Positions 1 to 11,900 of a stretch of DNA of 64,000 nt are shown in pieces. Position 1 is the stretch's first letter. Each line of letters starts with the position of its first letter. The translations under genes were made by a program, and so were the position numbers. Where the stretch lies: NCBI GenBank assembly GCA_010356995.1, contig ML996690.1, positions 79,101 to 143,100 on the forward strand, given 5' to 3'. Source of the DNA: Trichodelitschia bisporula. Taxonomy: Eukaryota; Ascomycota; Dothideomycetes; Phaeotrichales; Phaeotrichaceae. The notes beneath the pieces are model-generated. The model did not search any database. It was not told the DNA's origin and saw nothing but the letters and a program-made list of their open reading frames with translations.

Positions 1-3000
1 TGCAGCAAGGCATCCCAGTTGTCCCTAACCTGCGGTAGTCCGGGTATCCACAGAGGCATTTGGCTTTGAAACCGCCTTTTTACAAGACTTGCTGTCGGGG
101 AAAATACCAACGCGCTGCAATACGTCTGCAAGGGAGCTAGTTCGATGGCGGACCGGTTGTAGAGGACAAATCGTTTCATGTCATGAACAAACTCCGATAG
201 TCGGGGACACCTCTGCGCCTAAGCCAAGTATCAGCCAAGTATCCCCACTCTGCTTTACGTCCAGCTTACCGATATCATGGACTCCAAAGACACGATGGCA
301 TGGAACCCTTCGGAAACCTTTTGCATCCATCCAAGCGCCTCAAGCCAATGAAGGAGATGCTCCTTCAGGAACTGATGAACTTCACCGTCATCGTTGAGCT
401 GAGATCCACTCTTATGAAGATGCTGTATCCAGTAGAGGCATGAATATTGCTTCTCAGGATGGAGGGAGCCTTCAACCTCATGACTGTCGACCTCGGTCTT
501 GAGTACTCCAGGCCGACCTATTCCAAGCATGTCTTGCGTAAGGAAGCCAGACATGACCTGTATGCATTTCGTGGCAAGGGCTCGATGCGCCCCCTCTTCA
601 TCAACCCAGAGACCTGTTTTCCCGCTTCTCCCTGGGTTGAGAAGGAAGTCACGAAACGAAGGGTGATGTAAACGGAGTGCGTCACCTGGTTCCTTTCGAA
701 TGTCCTTTGGAATGTCCAAAATGGCGTGAAGATCACCCAGTGCCTGTCCCACATTCTGGCCGAGTAGCCTGCTCAAGGACGGGATGGAAAGTGAATCGAA
801 CAGGATCACGATGCCTCCAAGCAGTTCCTTCAATGTGGATCGCACCTCCTCTGCATCATCGCCTTCATAATTGGTAAGGGATTGGCGAAGAACAGTCGCG
901 TAGATCTCGTCGAGATGCTGCTCTGGCCCTTTCACAGTACTGGGGTTTTGATCGAGGATGAAGCCTAGTTTCTTGGGAGCCAATATTCTTCCTTGTTCAA
1001 CAAAACGGCATGCAGTTTCAGCCCAGATGAACAGACCACTAGCGTTCCGGACAAGTGAGTCGATGGCTTGCTCGCCTGGCCAATCTTTGTCAAAAGAGTG
1101 TTTGCGGGCTAAACGCTCAAGCTCGTGCCGTAGGAAGAAGCGGATATCATTGTCAACAGTCGACTTCTTAATGTCGTGGAGCACAAAGTCCAGGTGCTCG
1201 CTTGTTGGCATTTCGGATAAAGGAAACCGGATTGGCACTTCAGGTCTACTCGTTAAAAACAGCCGGAGCCGGGTTTCCTTCAGCAACTGAAAGAGATTCA
1301 GAATTTTCCCTATGCCATCCTCGCCCTCGCATTCGTCCAGGGCATCGACCACCAGGATGTACGGAGCAGAGGAGGTGTCGCCTTCGAGCTTCGACATGGG
1401 ACTGAGGACGAGATGATGCCACTGACTGCGGATAGGCTCTTCAATGATGGTGTCTCGCTCCTTCAGAGCCTTGTAGAGAGACCGCTTTGCCCCCGACACA
1501 TTGTCTGCAAGTTGCGCTGCGATGCTTGTCACGAACTTGCCGGCATGCCGGACATCTGCGCCACTTCGCGAGAAGAAGAAGCTGGCTCCAAGCTTTCCCT
1601 TCTGAAAACATTCGGCGGCCACAGTTTGAGCCACGGTGGACTTGCCGGTGCCAGCTAAACCACTCAACCAGAAAATATTTGGCGAGTTCTCTCCGTCAGC
1701 CCAGGCGTAGATCTCTTTGAGAAGTTCGACCCGGGTACCAATCAGGCAAGGCGCCTTTTCCCGCTCGTATGGGTTGGATGGTGTGTCTGCGGCCCTGGGC
1801 AAGTTTAGGAGCATTGCCGGCGCGGGTGGATCTTCTGGTATCTCGACTTTGACCGGCGGGAGCAACAACAAAAGCTCTTTAGCGTACGCTGCCGCCGTCC
1901 CCGCCGCGAATGGCTGCCAGCTCTTGTTCTTGTGAGAGTCCGAGTAGTCGCAGATTCCCCGCACAGGCAGACATGGAAAATCGTTCATCACCCCGGCGGC
2001 TTCCATTTCGAAGCACAGGACGCCTCCGAGTTTCTCACTGACTTTGTCTCGTTCCTTGGCATCGCGCATGACTTGATTCCCCGAAGCGATCGTACCATAG
2101 TGAACCAAGACATGTTCACCACGCGTCTGGCGCCGCACGCTATATTCTTTCTTGCAATTATTGCAGTTTTCCTCTTCCTCCTCATGGTTGTACGCAGGGT
2201 CGTATAGGATATCTGGCCCGGCCTTGTCGCGTGCGAAAAGAGACTGGCTGCTGAGCTTTGCAAGGTGATGTAGGAAACCAACGCTTCTTTTCAGATGGCT
2301 TGCTTTCAGACTCTTCAACGCGCTCAGCAAGGCCTTTGGGGGCGCGTTCAGGAATCCAGTCCGTTCAACCCCGTCCGGCCTGGTCTTGCCCAAGTCGTAC
2401 TGAATCACTCCGCCACAATCCTTGGACGGCCAGCAAACAACAACGTCCCCAAGTCGGATGTCGGCTTTTGCGCTCGGCACACCGCCTCCGATGCCGACCA
2501 AGACGCCGAATTGAACCGAAGTGAAAGTTGACTTCATTTGAGCAACCGCCGAGGCCGCCGAGTTTGTGCCCGTCAGCCCCAAGACCATGACGACCGTATT
2601 GTGTTCGCCAACACGGCCGAGCGTGTAGCTATTGGGATCGGACGCGTCCCGGGGGAGAGGTTGGTGCTCTCCGTCGAGCATCTCCTGGGCTGCTGCAAGT
2701 TCAATGTCAAGCGCGCAAATCCACCCTACTGTGTAGTCTTCGTGACGAAGTCGGCGGGTTGGCTTTCTGTTGGTGGTTCTCTGGAGGGCAAGTGGTAAGG
2801 TTGAGGTCTGGCTGACGTTGCTCGCGGGGGCAGGTGTGGTGGTCTCACCAGCAACAGGTGAGGAGGGTCGTGAAAGACTGGAAGAGGCATGGAAGCGGCC
2901 CCGTGTCCGGATCCGCTTTGCAGGTGGCATCTTGGAAATAATGATGCTAGTCAAGAAATTGGGGACTTGTGAAAATGCAGGAGTGGAACTGGAGGTTAAA

Positions 3001-3032
3001 GGCGAGGCTTTGGGGCTTCGAGCTGAGCTCAA
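1..3032 (-). CDS. NLR-like protein, PNP_UDP domain plus NACHT domain (partial, runs off left edge)
   Basis: Fungal NLR-like architecture as used in non-self recognition and heterokaryon incompatibility. Residues about 95-390 form a purine-nucleoside-phosphorylase/UDP-type domain (DYTVGWICALDIELAAAQ; GVLVGIGGGVPS). A NACHT NTPase follows, with Walker A GLAGTGKST near residue 460 and Walker B ILVVDALDE near 563. The first exon (3032..270) ends at GTAAGC (269..264). A 51- or 57-bp intron leads to a second exon from 218 or 212, reading in frame to base 1 as EFVHDMKRFVLYNRSAIE and ending DNWDALLQ. In related fungal NACHT proteins that segment lies directly before the C-terminal repeats, so a WD40 or similar repeat domain probably lies outside the window. 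The first in-frame ATG is at 3032; the ATG at 2930 (MPPAKRIRTRGR) is an equally plausible start. The domain calls are firm; the recognition role is inferred from the family. Confidence 0.88.
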
Positions 3033-3580
3033 CTGCGGGGCAGAATGCCAAGAATGAGGCTGTGAGCTGTCGGGCGCGGAGAGGACGAGATTGGAGGAGA
3101 CACAGCCACATGCTACGGGGCATCAAGTTCTCCTACCAACTGATCAGTTCATAGACGAAGACTTCGCTGGAGGACATACCCGGTTGTTCATCCATGTTGC
3201 ACCGCCCACGCTGCTTGCGTCGTCTATGCCCGCGTCGTAGGTGCTGTACGGGATATCGAGACTGACCAGGGCTCGAGCATAAACAGGCTCAGGAGGATGC
3301 CAGAGTGGCGGTCATGGTTTTGGGTGGGAGTTTGGCAGCGTAGTGAGGGACAGACGGAGCATATAGACTGTTCTGATGGAGGAGATATGTTGAATTTGTG
3401 GCGGCAACCTGGGGTGGCTGGAGTGGAGCCAGGAGAGAGGGGTCGTTTCCTGGCGATGTATATAGTCAGCTCACTTCCTACTGCTAGTCAGTCAAGCAAC
3501 TCAGTCAAGTTCACACTTCATTTTAACACTCAGAGGCTAGATCCAAAGAGATGAACTATACAAAATCAGTTTTGAGTTTA
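3033..3580. other. intergenic, NLR upstream region
   Basis: No convincing gene. It should hold the NLR promoter on the minus strand. On the plus strand a TATA-like GTATATAG near 3457 is followed by a C/T- and CAGTCA-rich stretch and an ATG at 3552, but that frame closes after 12 codons, so I call no gene. Confidence 0.5.
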
Positions 3581-3961
3581 TCAAGATGAGTCTCTTACTG
3601 CAAGAACCCGCTTCCTGTCCTCAAGGCTCCACATTCGGTGATACGGCATTTGTCTTTGAGCGGCGTGCCACCGGTCATAGTAAGCGGTAATAGTTATCTC
3701 TTTTCGGATTCCCGTTTGCGTGTCCCGAGTCCATTTCATGAACAACATAACCAGCTCAGGGTCAGCCTCCGCTATACACTTTTCAGGGTCACTGAAAAGT
3801 GCATCTCCATTAGGAATATCGGAGGCTCGTGCAGCTTCACAGAACTCTTTCCATTGACGGTGGATTCGGCTCAGGTTGTGTTTTGCCGATTTCGAGTATC
3901 TTGTCTCGACTTGGCGGCTTTTCAGCCTAGAGAGAAAGTGAGCGAAGTTTTGCGTCGACAT
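3581..3961 (-). pseudogene. truncated DUF3435 (Starship captain-like tyrosine recombinase) N-terminus
   Basis: A 126-codon open frame whose residues about 30-100 look like the N-terminal helical region of fungal DUF3435 proteins. It shows a RIHRQWKEFCEA block, then DPEKCIAEADPELVMLFMKW and DTQTGIRKEITITAYY; in the family this region precedes the tyrosine-recombinase catalytic domain. Intact members are several times longer. The catalytic part (R-H-R-Y) is absent, and I find no continuation on either side, so this is a fragment. DUF3435 proteins mobilise the giant fungal DNA transposons called Starships, which put the captain at one end, reading inward. Here it reads toward the NLR gene, a known Starship cargo class. 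Family assignment is by motif memory without a search; a FluG-like relative is the alternative. Confidence 0.5.
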
Positions 3962-5031
3962 TTAGATCGAAAGCAGAAGGTTGACTTCTGAACCCGCACT
4001 GGTCTTCGGGATATTTAAGTCAGCGCATTAACCAGTTAACCTCCCAGCCCTCCTAAGGACCATCTAACAACGCCCCTACCGAAGGCATCTAAGGACGCCA
4101 TATTCGTCGTCCTGGAGTTTTGAAAAATTGAAAAGCAGAATCGACAGTTCCCTTCGGTAGTCGCGCGCTTAATAATGACAACTTTAATTGGACAATATTT
4201 GCCAAGCCTGATGACAAAGGATGTATGACGCTAGTCTAAATTCAGAGTTTTACTAAATTGGGAACGCGGACGTAGGTGCAGTCTCTGACCTATGGCCGTA
4301 TGTGCTGGGCTGTAGAGGCAACTAAGTAATAGCCAGCGAAAAACCAACAGCCTCATCAAAAGAGCATAAGCACACCTCCAAGGAGGTCTCAGGCTAAATT
4401 CAGCTTGCGTTGAGCAACGGACCAACCCTCACCCGACCAGCTAGCCGAACAGAAGACTCGCCGAGTGCAGAATGACAAAAACATACAGCAGTTGGGATTC
4501 GCTGCTGGTCACCCACGCAACTACTAATCAACCGGTTCGCTGTTTAACTTCAGTGAGCAGACGGGGACTGGTGTTCTCAGCGACCTATGGCCGTATGTGC
4601 TAGAAAGGGCTCGGAGCGAAACTCTGTTCAGATGCCACAAAGAAGACTGGGAAGGGATGCAAACGCGCCTTCTTCGGAGCACAGAACATCCTGGCACTCG
4701 AGATCCAGGGGATTGAATACGGGATGCCTCGATGGCTCAATAAAAGTCAAGCTTCCATCCTGAATACGTGATCGTCAGCAATGCTTAATCAAACGGGAGT
4801 GCTCAACCCAATGCCAGAACCTCAAGCGCCGCAATTGGAAGGCAAGAATGACAAGGTGCAAGCGATTCAAATGCTACAAGGACCCAGAATCAGTGCCCAC
4901 GGTCGCCGGAACGAAAATAGCCAGCCGAACGCCATTCGATCTACAGCGCTATCGTACAGAACCAAACACTGACTTTTAACCCTACTCCTCATATTTCGAG
5001 CACACCGTCTAACCCGTTCAGCTCCAAGCAA
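3962..5031. other. gene-free spacer between captain remnant and SWP1
   Basis: No believable coding frame on either strand. The stretch 3990-4260 looks more AT-rich than its surroundings, which would fit decayed transposon flank. It contains one 20-bp direct repeat, listed separately. Confidence 0.45.
4287..4601. repeat. 20-bp direct repeat pair
   Basis: GACCTATGGCCGTATGTGCT occurs at 4287-4306 and again at 4582-4601, same orientation, 295 bp apart. The flanking bases do not obviously match, so this may be a short element end or a recombination scar. Confidence 0.6.
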
Positions 5032-5984
5032 CTACCGTTTTCCCGCCAACCGCCTGCCCTGCACCTCCGTCAGAGCCCGGCTCCCACTCACAAACGCCAC
5101 AACACCAACAACGCCCGCAACCGGCAGCGTCTGGAACAAATTCCAGCTAGTGTAGTACGCGAAGAACACCGCTTCCATAGCCACCACGCTGCCAAAGAAA
5201 GCAGTCGAGCTGATAGGAGCTGCGTTCAGCGCAGCCGGCAGGTCATTCAGATTCGCGCCCAGCGCCGCCCATGCGCCTAGCAGTATCGGCAAAGCCGACA
5301 TCACGGCGAGCAGGAACACCAATGTGATAACCTTGGGCGGGGACTGGGGGTCCGCGCGGAAGGTGTGCGTGATGTGCGGCTGAGCGGCGTAGCGCGGTTG
5401 CGCGGGCGGGGAGGCAAGCGGAGCGGAGGGGTCGAGGCTGATGGATAGGGAGAAGGCGGGGCTTGCGTAGGGCGTGGATGCGCCGAAGGAGCCGATGACG
5501 ATCTTCGCGGTGAGGGGTTTACTGGCGCGGAGGAATTGGGGGGGTAGGGCGGCGTGGGTCTGGGCGGTTAGCTACTTATGTCGATGATTGAGACAGGGTA
5601 CGTACGAGGTCGACCTTGGCCTTGCCGCTCTCCTTGATGGTGAACGGGTATGATTCCTCCAGGCCCGTGGTCGGCTCCACGAGCGTCAGGAAGGCCTGAT
5701 GCGGCTTGCGCGCCTTTCCACCGTTCGTGACGGTCAGGAGAAGCTTGAGGGCATCGTTGGAGCCCAGGCTAATCGGCTTGGAGAGAGGAGCAGCGGGTGA
5801 GAGCCTGTGGTCTGTTAGTTGTGCTCCTAATGCTGCGGCGCGCGTACTTCTCCTTCACGCTGCCGCCGACGCCAGCTCCTTTGCCCTGCACAGCGACGGT
5901 GGCATCCTCGAAGCTCCAAGATGCGGCCGAGACGAGGCTCGAGGTGAGCAACGCGGCAGAGAAAAGGTTCGTGAATAGGCGCAT
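5032..5984 (-). CDS. SWP1: oligosaccharyltransferase delta subunit, Swp1 / ribophorin II
   Basis: Subunit of the ER oligosaccharyltransferase that transfers the lipid-linked glycan to Asn of nascent secretory proteins. Three exons: 5984..5848, 5804..5606, 5571..5032 (876 nt, 291 aa). A signal peptide (MRLFTNLFSAALLTSSLVSA) precedes a lumenal beta-rich region with LTVTNGGKARKPHQAFLTL. The C-terminal third carries about three hydrophobic membrane segments, including VFLLAVMSALPILLGAWAAL, as in ribophorin II. The length equals that of fungal Swp1 proteins. The chosen splice sites give a single open frame with family-like junctions (KEK/LSPAAPL; KVDL/LTAQTHAALPPQFLRA). Last exon: acceptor TAG at 5572 or CAG further in; both keep frame. 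Confidence 0.9.
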
Positions 5985-6632
5985 TGTAGTGGTGATGTTG
6001 GGGACAGGTGCTGGTCAGCCTGGTTGAGCATTCGTGGCTCGATCGAGCTGCTCGGGAGAACCTATCACCGTGGCCGTAGGTCATGTGATTGGCATCGCTA
6101 CTTCAAATAACAGCTCAACTGAAGCATTTCCCTCTCCACATCTTCGCATTGATCATGTCTAGCTAGGTTATGCCTATCCATCTGCCATTTAACACCATTC
6201 GGACACTGAAATACTGGCAGACGCTCACTGAGCGCCATCTCGACAAGCCTGGGCCGATTCCACACCCAACCCGAGCGCATTCCCAACTATTTCCGACACA
6301 CGCGTCGCATCACTTCACCTACCCACAAGTCTAGCTCCACCACAATAAGCTCAATCAACCTACAAATCGACATGGAAGACCCCGCGAGACACTGATCATG
6401 ACTAAGCTTTCAGAAATCCGAGCCGAAGCTTGAACCAAGTCTACAGCACGCAAGCATGTCCGGGACGTTGCGGAAGTCCTTAGAATCTTGTGTCTCTTGC
6501 CGGAATCCCCTTCCTACAAGAAACCGTTTCTGAAAGCGCAATCATGATAAGCGTCTCGTGGGGGCCTTGCATGTCGATTTGCAGGTTGACTGAGCTTGTT
6601 GATTGAGCTTGTTGAGATAACTAGTTGTGTCA
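5985..6632. other. intergenic, SWP1 promoter and amidase 3' region
   Basis: No gene seen. The right end has a short tandem (TTGATTGAGCTTGTTGA, about 6598-6616). Otherwise it is expected to hold the SWP1 upstream region and the amidase 3' UTR. Confidence 0.5.
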
Positions 6633-8494
6633 TCAAAGGGGCAGCGTGATGTACTTCTTCAGAAATTCCAAGGCTTGGATGACCTTCTCATCTTCGTAGC
6701 GCCGTCCAACTAGCTGCAGCGAAACTGGAGCATCGCGATAAGTCTCCGGTTCATCTGTCGCAATTAGTACCGTCCCCTAAGGTTACAAGGCTGCCGTTCT
6801 TACAAAGCTTGTAGTTGTACTCATCCATCCCATTGCTGCGGGGGGTATACTCTTCTTCCTTCACGTCAATCGCTGGATCGACTTGCGTAACCTTCTCCAT
6901 TAGCACCTCTCCGGCCCCAACTGGAAAACCTACCGGAAATACCAATGCCGGGTAATCCAGCACATTCCACTGCGCCGTATATCCCCAGTACCTCGCACAA
7001 TCCAGTGGGGGTGCCGTACCAGGTCCAACAGGACACAGGATGACATCTACCATTCCTATCGGGACCCCATTCTCGTCTGTTCCCGTCGCAGTCGCGTTCC
7101 ACAGCGCGGCGTATTCTGCTTTGTACGCCTCGCGCCTCATCGTCCAGTCCCACACTTCGCTCACGCTGAGCGCTTTAGCGTACGGGTTCTCGCGTACAAT
7201 CCATGAACTGAGCGGCCGCCATGGTTCGCTGGATGCCTCGATCGCGGCGCTGGTTTCCTTTCCTCCGTCGGCGAAGTACAGACTAGCCTGGATGGGCGTT
7301 AGTCAGTGGCATCATTCCCTGCGTGTACTCACAATAATCTCCCATGCTTGGAAATGCTTGTACGGCTTCCACGTCACAACCTCCACGTCTGGCGCATCCT
7401 TCAACTTGCCCACTACCTCCCGCAGCGCGCGCAGAATCGGAGGATGCGGCTTCACCACCTCATCATCCCAGAGAACCGCAACCTTCAACCGCGGCTTCCC
7501 GTCCGTACCAAGCGGCAGTTGATTCTCTTCCTTCCACGGAAACGGCAGCAAACAAGGCTGACGCAACCACGGCTTCCTATCAACCAACGTCTTTGCAAAA
7601 ATCCTAATCCCCTCCAAACTCGTACTCAACGGCCCAATAACCGGCACAACATGCTCCTGGCCCAACATCGTCGCTATGCCGCCCTCATTCGGCAGGCGAT
7701 AACTCGTGGGCCTGAGTCCATACACCCCGCAATTTGCCGCCGGGCTGCGAATACTCCCCCCAATATCCGTCCCAATCCCCAGGACACTCCCCCGCATACC
7801 CACCAGCGCCCCTTCGCCCCCGGACGACCCCCCGGCCGTTAGTTTGCGGTTATACGGGTTAACCGTCTCGCCGTAGATATTGCTGCTCGTCTCCAAGTGC
7901 ATCAGCGTCTGCGGCTGCGTCGTGCGCGCATAAATCACCGCCCCGGCCTGCTTGAGCAGGTCCACGATAAGCGCGTCCCGCGGCGCGACGTTCCCGATCC
8001 ATGACACGTAGCCTGCGTTGTTGTCCAGCCCCTCGAGGCCGAGGTGCTCCTTGACGCTAATGGGTAGACCGTGGAGCGGCCCGATTGGCTTGCCGTGCTG
8101 CTTGTAGTAGGCGTCGAGTTCGGCAGAGCGGGTTAGGGCGGAGGGGAGCAGCTCGGTTATGCAGTTTGTCTAAGGTGTAAGTAGACGAATGAGTTGGGGG
8201 AGGCTCCGTGATTACCAGTTTTGAGGCCAGGGCGGCGCGACGCAGGAAGGCGGTTGTTACGGCGGCGCTGGTGAGGGAGCCGCTTGCGAGGCGGGCGATA
8301 AGGGTTTCCGGCGCGAGGGACGTGAGGGTGAAGTCCGACTCTGAGAGATACTGAGAGGGGAGGGCGGTGACATTGAGGGGGAGGGGGGAGGGGAGGGGTT
8401 TGGACGGGAGGAAGGGCGCGATGGAGGAGGCGAGGTGGTCTTGGAGTTGGGCGACGGTTTCTTGCCAGGTGGAGAGCTGTTTGAAGGGCGGCAT
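6633..8494 (-). CDS. amidase signature family enzyme (general/acetamidase-like)
   Basis: Hydrolyses a carboxylic amide to acid and ammonia; the substrate cannot be read from sequence. Four exons: 8494..8216, 8169..7333, 7287..6804, 6754..6633 (1722 nt, 573 aa), with introns of 45-49 bp. The amidase-signature catalytic set is visible: the Lys in LPISVKEHLG, the cis-Ser in GGSSGGEGALVG and the nucleophile Ser in GIGTDIGGSIRSPAANCG. The last exon supplies the usual C-terminus (DAPVSLQLVGRRYEDEKVIQ). There is no signal peptide, so it is probably cytosolic. The length is normal for fungal members, many of which are annotated as acetamidases. Nothing in the neighbourhood points to a pathway. Confidence 0.9.
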
Positions 8495-8920
8495 GGTGAT
8501 GAATTGAAAGTAAGCGTGCGAATGGGGTGAATGTGTTGAGCTACGGCGTCCTTTATGTATGTGAAGGCTGAATTAAGGACCCCTCTCGATTAGATATCAC
8601 CGTGTAACCCCTCCTGCAGTCGCGATAGCGGGGTTCAGTTCATTTCCCTGGACGGCAGCTCGTGGTGGGTGCAACTGCAGCTGCAGGGTAACTGCAGGTA
8701 AGCTTACCGGATGAAGAAGGGCACATTACACACCAGCCGGAATGATTCCGCGATATGTCTAGGATTTGATATCAAAGTCTACGGGCAGCTAAAAACGCCT
8801 AACGCCATGCCTGTATGCAGCCACCTGTCTCTAGCCTTTCATCCAGTCATCCGTGCTTCAGATCCGCAGTAACTCCGCCATTGGGCAGAAAGTAGCCGAT
8901 TCACACAACAGCCATTCCAA
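8495..8920. other. intergenic, amidase promoter
   Basis: No gene. Four CTGCAG motifs cluster at about 8613-8695, three of them within about 40 bp (8667-8695). This is the upstream region of the amidase and the 3' side of the ABC gene. Confidence 0.4.
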
Positions 8921-11900
8921 CTAGACATCCACCCCACGAACCCTCCTCCGTCTCTCATTAGGCGTCTCCCTAACGCCCCCCAGCACCGCCCGCCCCGAAA
9001 CATCCGAAGCAGATCTCGTGCGCGACTCACCGATCAACCTAGCAAAAACCCCCCCCTCATCAACCAACTCCTCATAACTCCCCACCTCCACCAGTTCCCC
9101 CTTATCAAGCACAGCAACCCGATCCGCCCCCCTCATCATCCCCCTATCATGCGTAACCGCTACAACCGTCATCCCCACCCCGCGAATCAACCCATACAGT
9201 ACCGCCCTCAACTCCGCCGCCGTCGCCGCATCCAACGCACTTGTCGCCTCGTCCAATACCAAGACCTGGGGATTCCTAGCCAGCGCCCGCGCGATCGCAA
9301 GGCGCTGCAGTTGGCCCCCCGAAAGCCCGATCCCGCCGTCCCCGATCGGCGTGTCGTAGCCTGCTGGGAGCTGCATGATGTACTCGTGGATGCCCGCCAG
9401 CGAGGCCGCGCGCATGGCATCGATGTACGTGTATGCGTGGGCTGCGCGCGGCAGCCCGTAGAGAATGTTATCCACGACGGAACCGGCGAAGAGCGTTGGG
9501 GATTGCGGGACGAGGGCGATTTGTGCACGGAGGGTGCGCGTGTCGAGGTGCTGCACGTTGCGGTGGGCGACGAGGATGGCGCCGCCGTCCGGGGCCAGGG
9601 TGTAGAGTTTTACGAGCAGGGCGGCAAGGGTGCTTTTGCCGCACCCTGAGGTCCCGACGATGGCGATGAAGTCACCCGCGTTGATCGTTAGGTTGAAGGA
9701 CCGGAGGACTGGGTGCGCGGGCCGGGAGGGGTACGCGAAGCTCACGTCGCGGAACTCGATGGGTGTGGCGGAGGATGGTTGGGCGAGGCCGTCGTGCTCG
9801 GGGGTTGGGGAAGGGAGGTGTGCGAGGCGGAGGAGCCGCGTCGCTGAGTCTATGGCTAGGGAGAGGTTGGGGAGGTTAGCGGCGACCATGCTGGCGTTTG
9901 ACATGGCCATGAGGAGTTGGGTGAAGACCTGGAGGATTTTGGAGAGCTCGAACTCGCGCTTAAGGAGCAGGACTGAGCCGTAGTGGAAGAGGATGGCAGA
10001 GATGTAGGGGACGGTTGAGGTGGACATGCCGTGGAAAATGCCCATGGAAAGGGCTCGCTTGATGCCCACTTTGAGGACTTCTTGCGCGGCCTTGCTGTAT
10101 TCATTGCGGAAGTGATATTCCAGGGTGAGAATGCGGATTGTCTTCATGCTAGTGACAGCCTCGGTGAATTTGGCGTGCGCCTTGTTCTCGACGTCGGCAT
10201 GGCGCCCGTTCATCTTCTGGGCAATCCACTTCATCCCCATCGTGGTTAGCACGGGGAGAGGTGCGCAGGACAGCAAGACCAAAGTAAGCTTCCAGCAGCT
10301 GACCAGGCTCCAGATCACGGCTGTAGAAATCATCACAACGATGACCAAGTTGCTGCTCAAATAGCGGCCGACTATCTCTTCCATATGTTCCCCGTGAGCA
10401 TCCAGGCAGCTGACCAGCGAAGATACTGCATTGTCTTCCTTTTCAAAGAACTCGCGGGGCTGTTCTAGGAGATGCCAGAGAGCAAGCTCCCGAATCCGGT
10501 TCACCCACAGTTGGCCGCAGTACTGCATGGCGGTGGTGCACAAGTAGAGGCTCAAGCCATCAGATACGCCGATTCCGATAATAGCCAGTGACCACTTCAA
10601 GGCTTTTTGCTTGCGGTCTCTGGGATCGTAGAGAGTGGTCAGGAGCTTGGAGAAGACGAACGCGAAGATGGACGTCATAGCTGCAAATACAAGCGACATA
10701 AAGAGACCGAAGATGCCAACGGTACGCCCCCAAGGGGTAAGAACAGGCCATATCGAGCGCAAGATAGCATGTAACGGAAGAGGCTTCAGGGCAGGAGTCG
10801 CCTTGGCCGAGTCTTTATCGTCCTCGAAGCTCTTCATGTCCTGAAGGTCGATTTCCTCGCTGATCATGGGCTCCTCGTCCGAGGGGCGAAGAGGAGCCTT
10901 CCCCTTCCCCTTGCCTGTTGAATGTGGAACAGTCCGCGATTTGCGGCGCTCTGCCGGCGTGGGCGTCTCGGGCTCGGAGCTCAATGGCGGGAACAGCGAC
11001 ATAGGGCGATGTGACAGCCCGGCGCTTCGCGGCAAGGTAGACCAAAGCGGCGACACGATGCTCGGAACGGCTGCCGAATTGCGCTCCGGGGTGACACCGA
11101 TTCTGTTAGTAAACATGCTTGGAACCAACGTGCTCGCGCGGGCTGATTGGCGCTCAGGAGTTTTCGGAGGTTGGATGGAGCATTTACGCTCGGGAATGGT
11201 TGGTTCCCTCGCAGCTGCCCTGGGGTAGGCGAGCAGAAGACGGCAGAAAGCAGCATTGTTAAGCAGCTGGAATCGCAGGCCGTACCCGACGACATGGCCG
11301 TCTTCCATGACGATGACGTTGTCCTTGGGGTGAATGCACGAAACATCGTGTGTAATAATCACAGTGTGCCTGTCCTCCCGGATTCTCCGAATAGACCACA
11401 TGAGGTTCTCTCTCGTAGTGGGGTCCAGGGCGCTAGTAGACTCATCAAGTATCAGAAACTCCGAATCCCGGATGAAGGCCCGCGCCAGGGCGATGCGCTG
11501 CCGCTGACCACCACTGAGCTCGCCGCCTCGAGCGCCAACGACAGTTTGGAACCCGTTTGGCATAGCCTCAATGTCATCTATGATCTGGGCTTGCGTGGCT
11601 GCGCGGCGGATGTCTTCCATCGTGACCTGACTGAGCGCTCCGAGGGCGATGTTCTCGGCAATCGTGGTGTTGAAAACGACGCTATGTTGCTCGACGAGAT
11701 GACAGGTCTTACGGACATAGTCGTTTCTCATGTCTTTAACATTGATGGTCCCGAGACCTACCATACCGGCCGCCGGCTCGTAGAGTTTCATCACCAACTG
11801 CCCGAGCGTGCTTTTACCTGAGCCGCTGGTGCCAACGATGAACGTAAGCTGCTTGGGGAAGCAGGTGGCACTGATCGCCTTGAGGACAGTTTTATCTGGA

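Noticed and set aside
3552-3590. Short plus-strand gene after the TATA-like motif at 3457
   Set aside because: The frame closes after 12 codons, and no intron opens a longer one.
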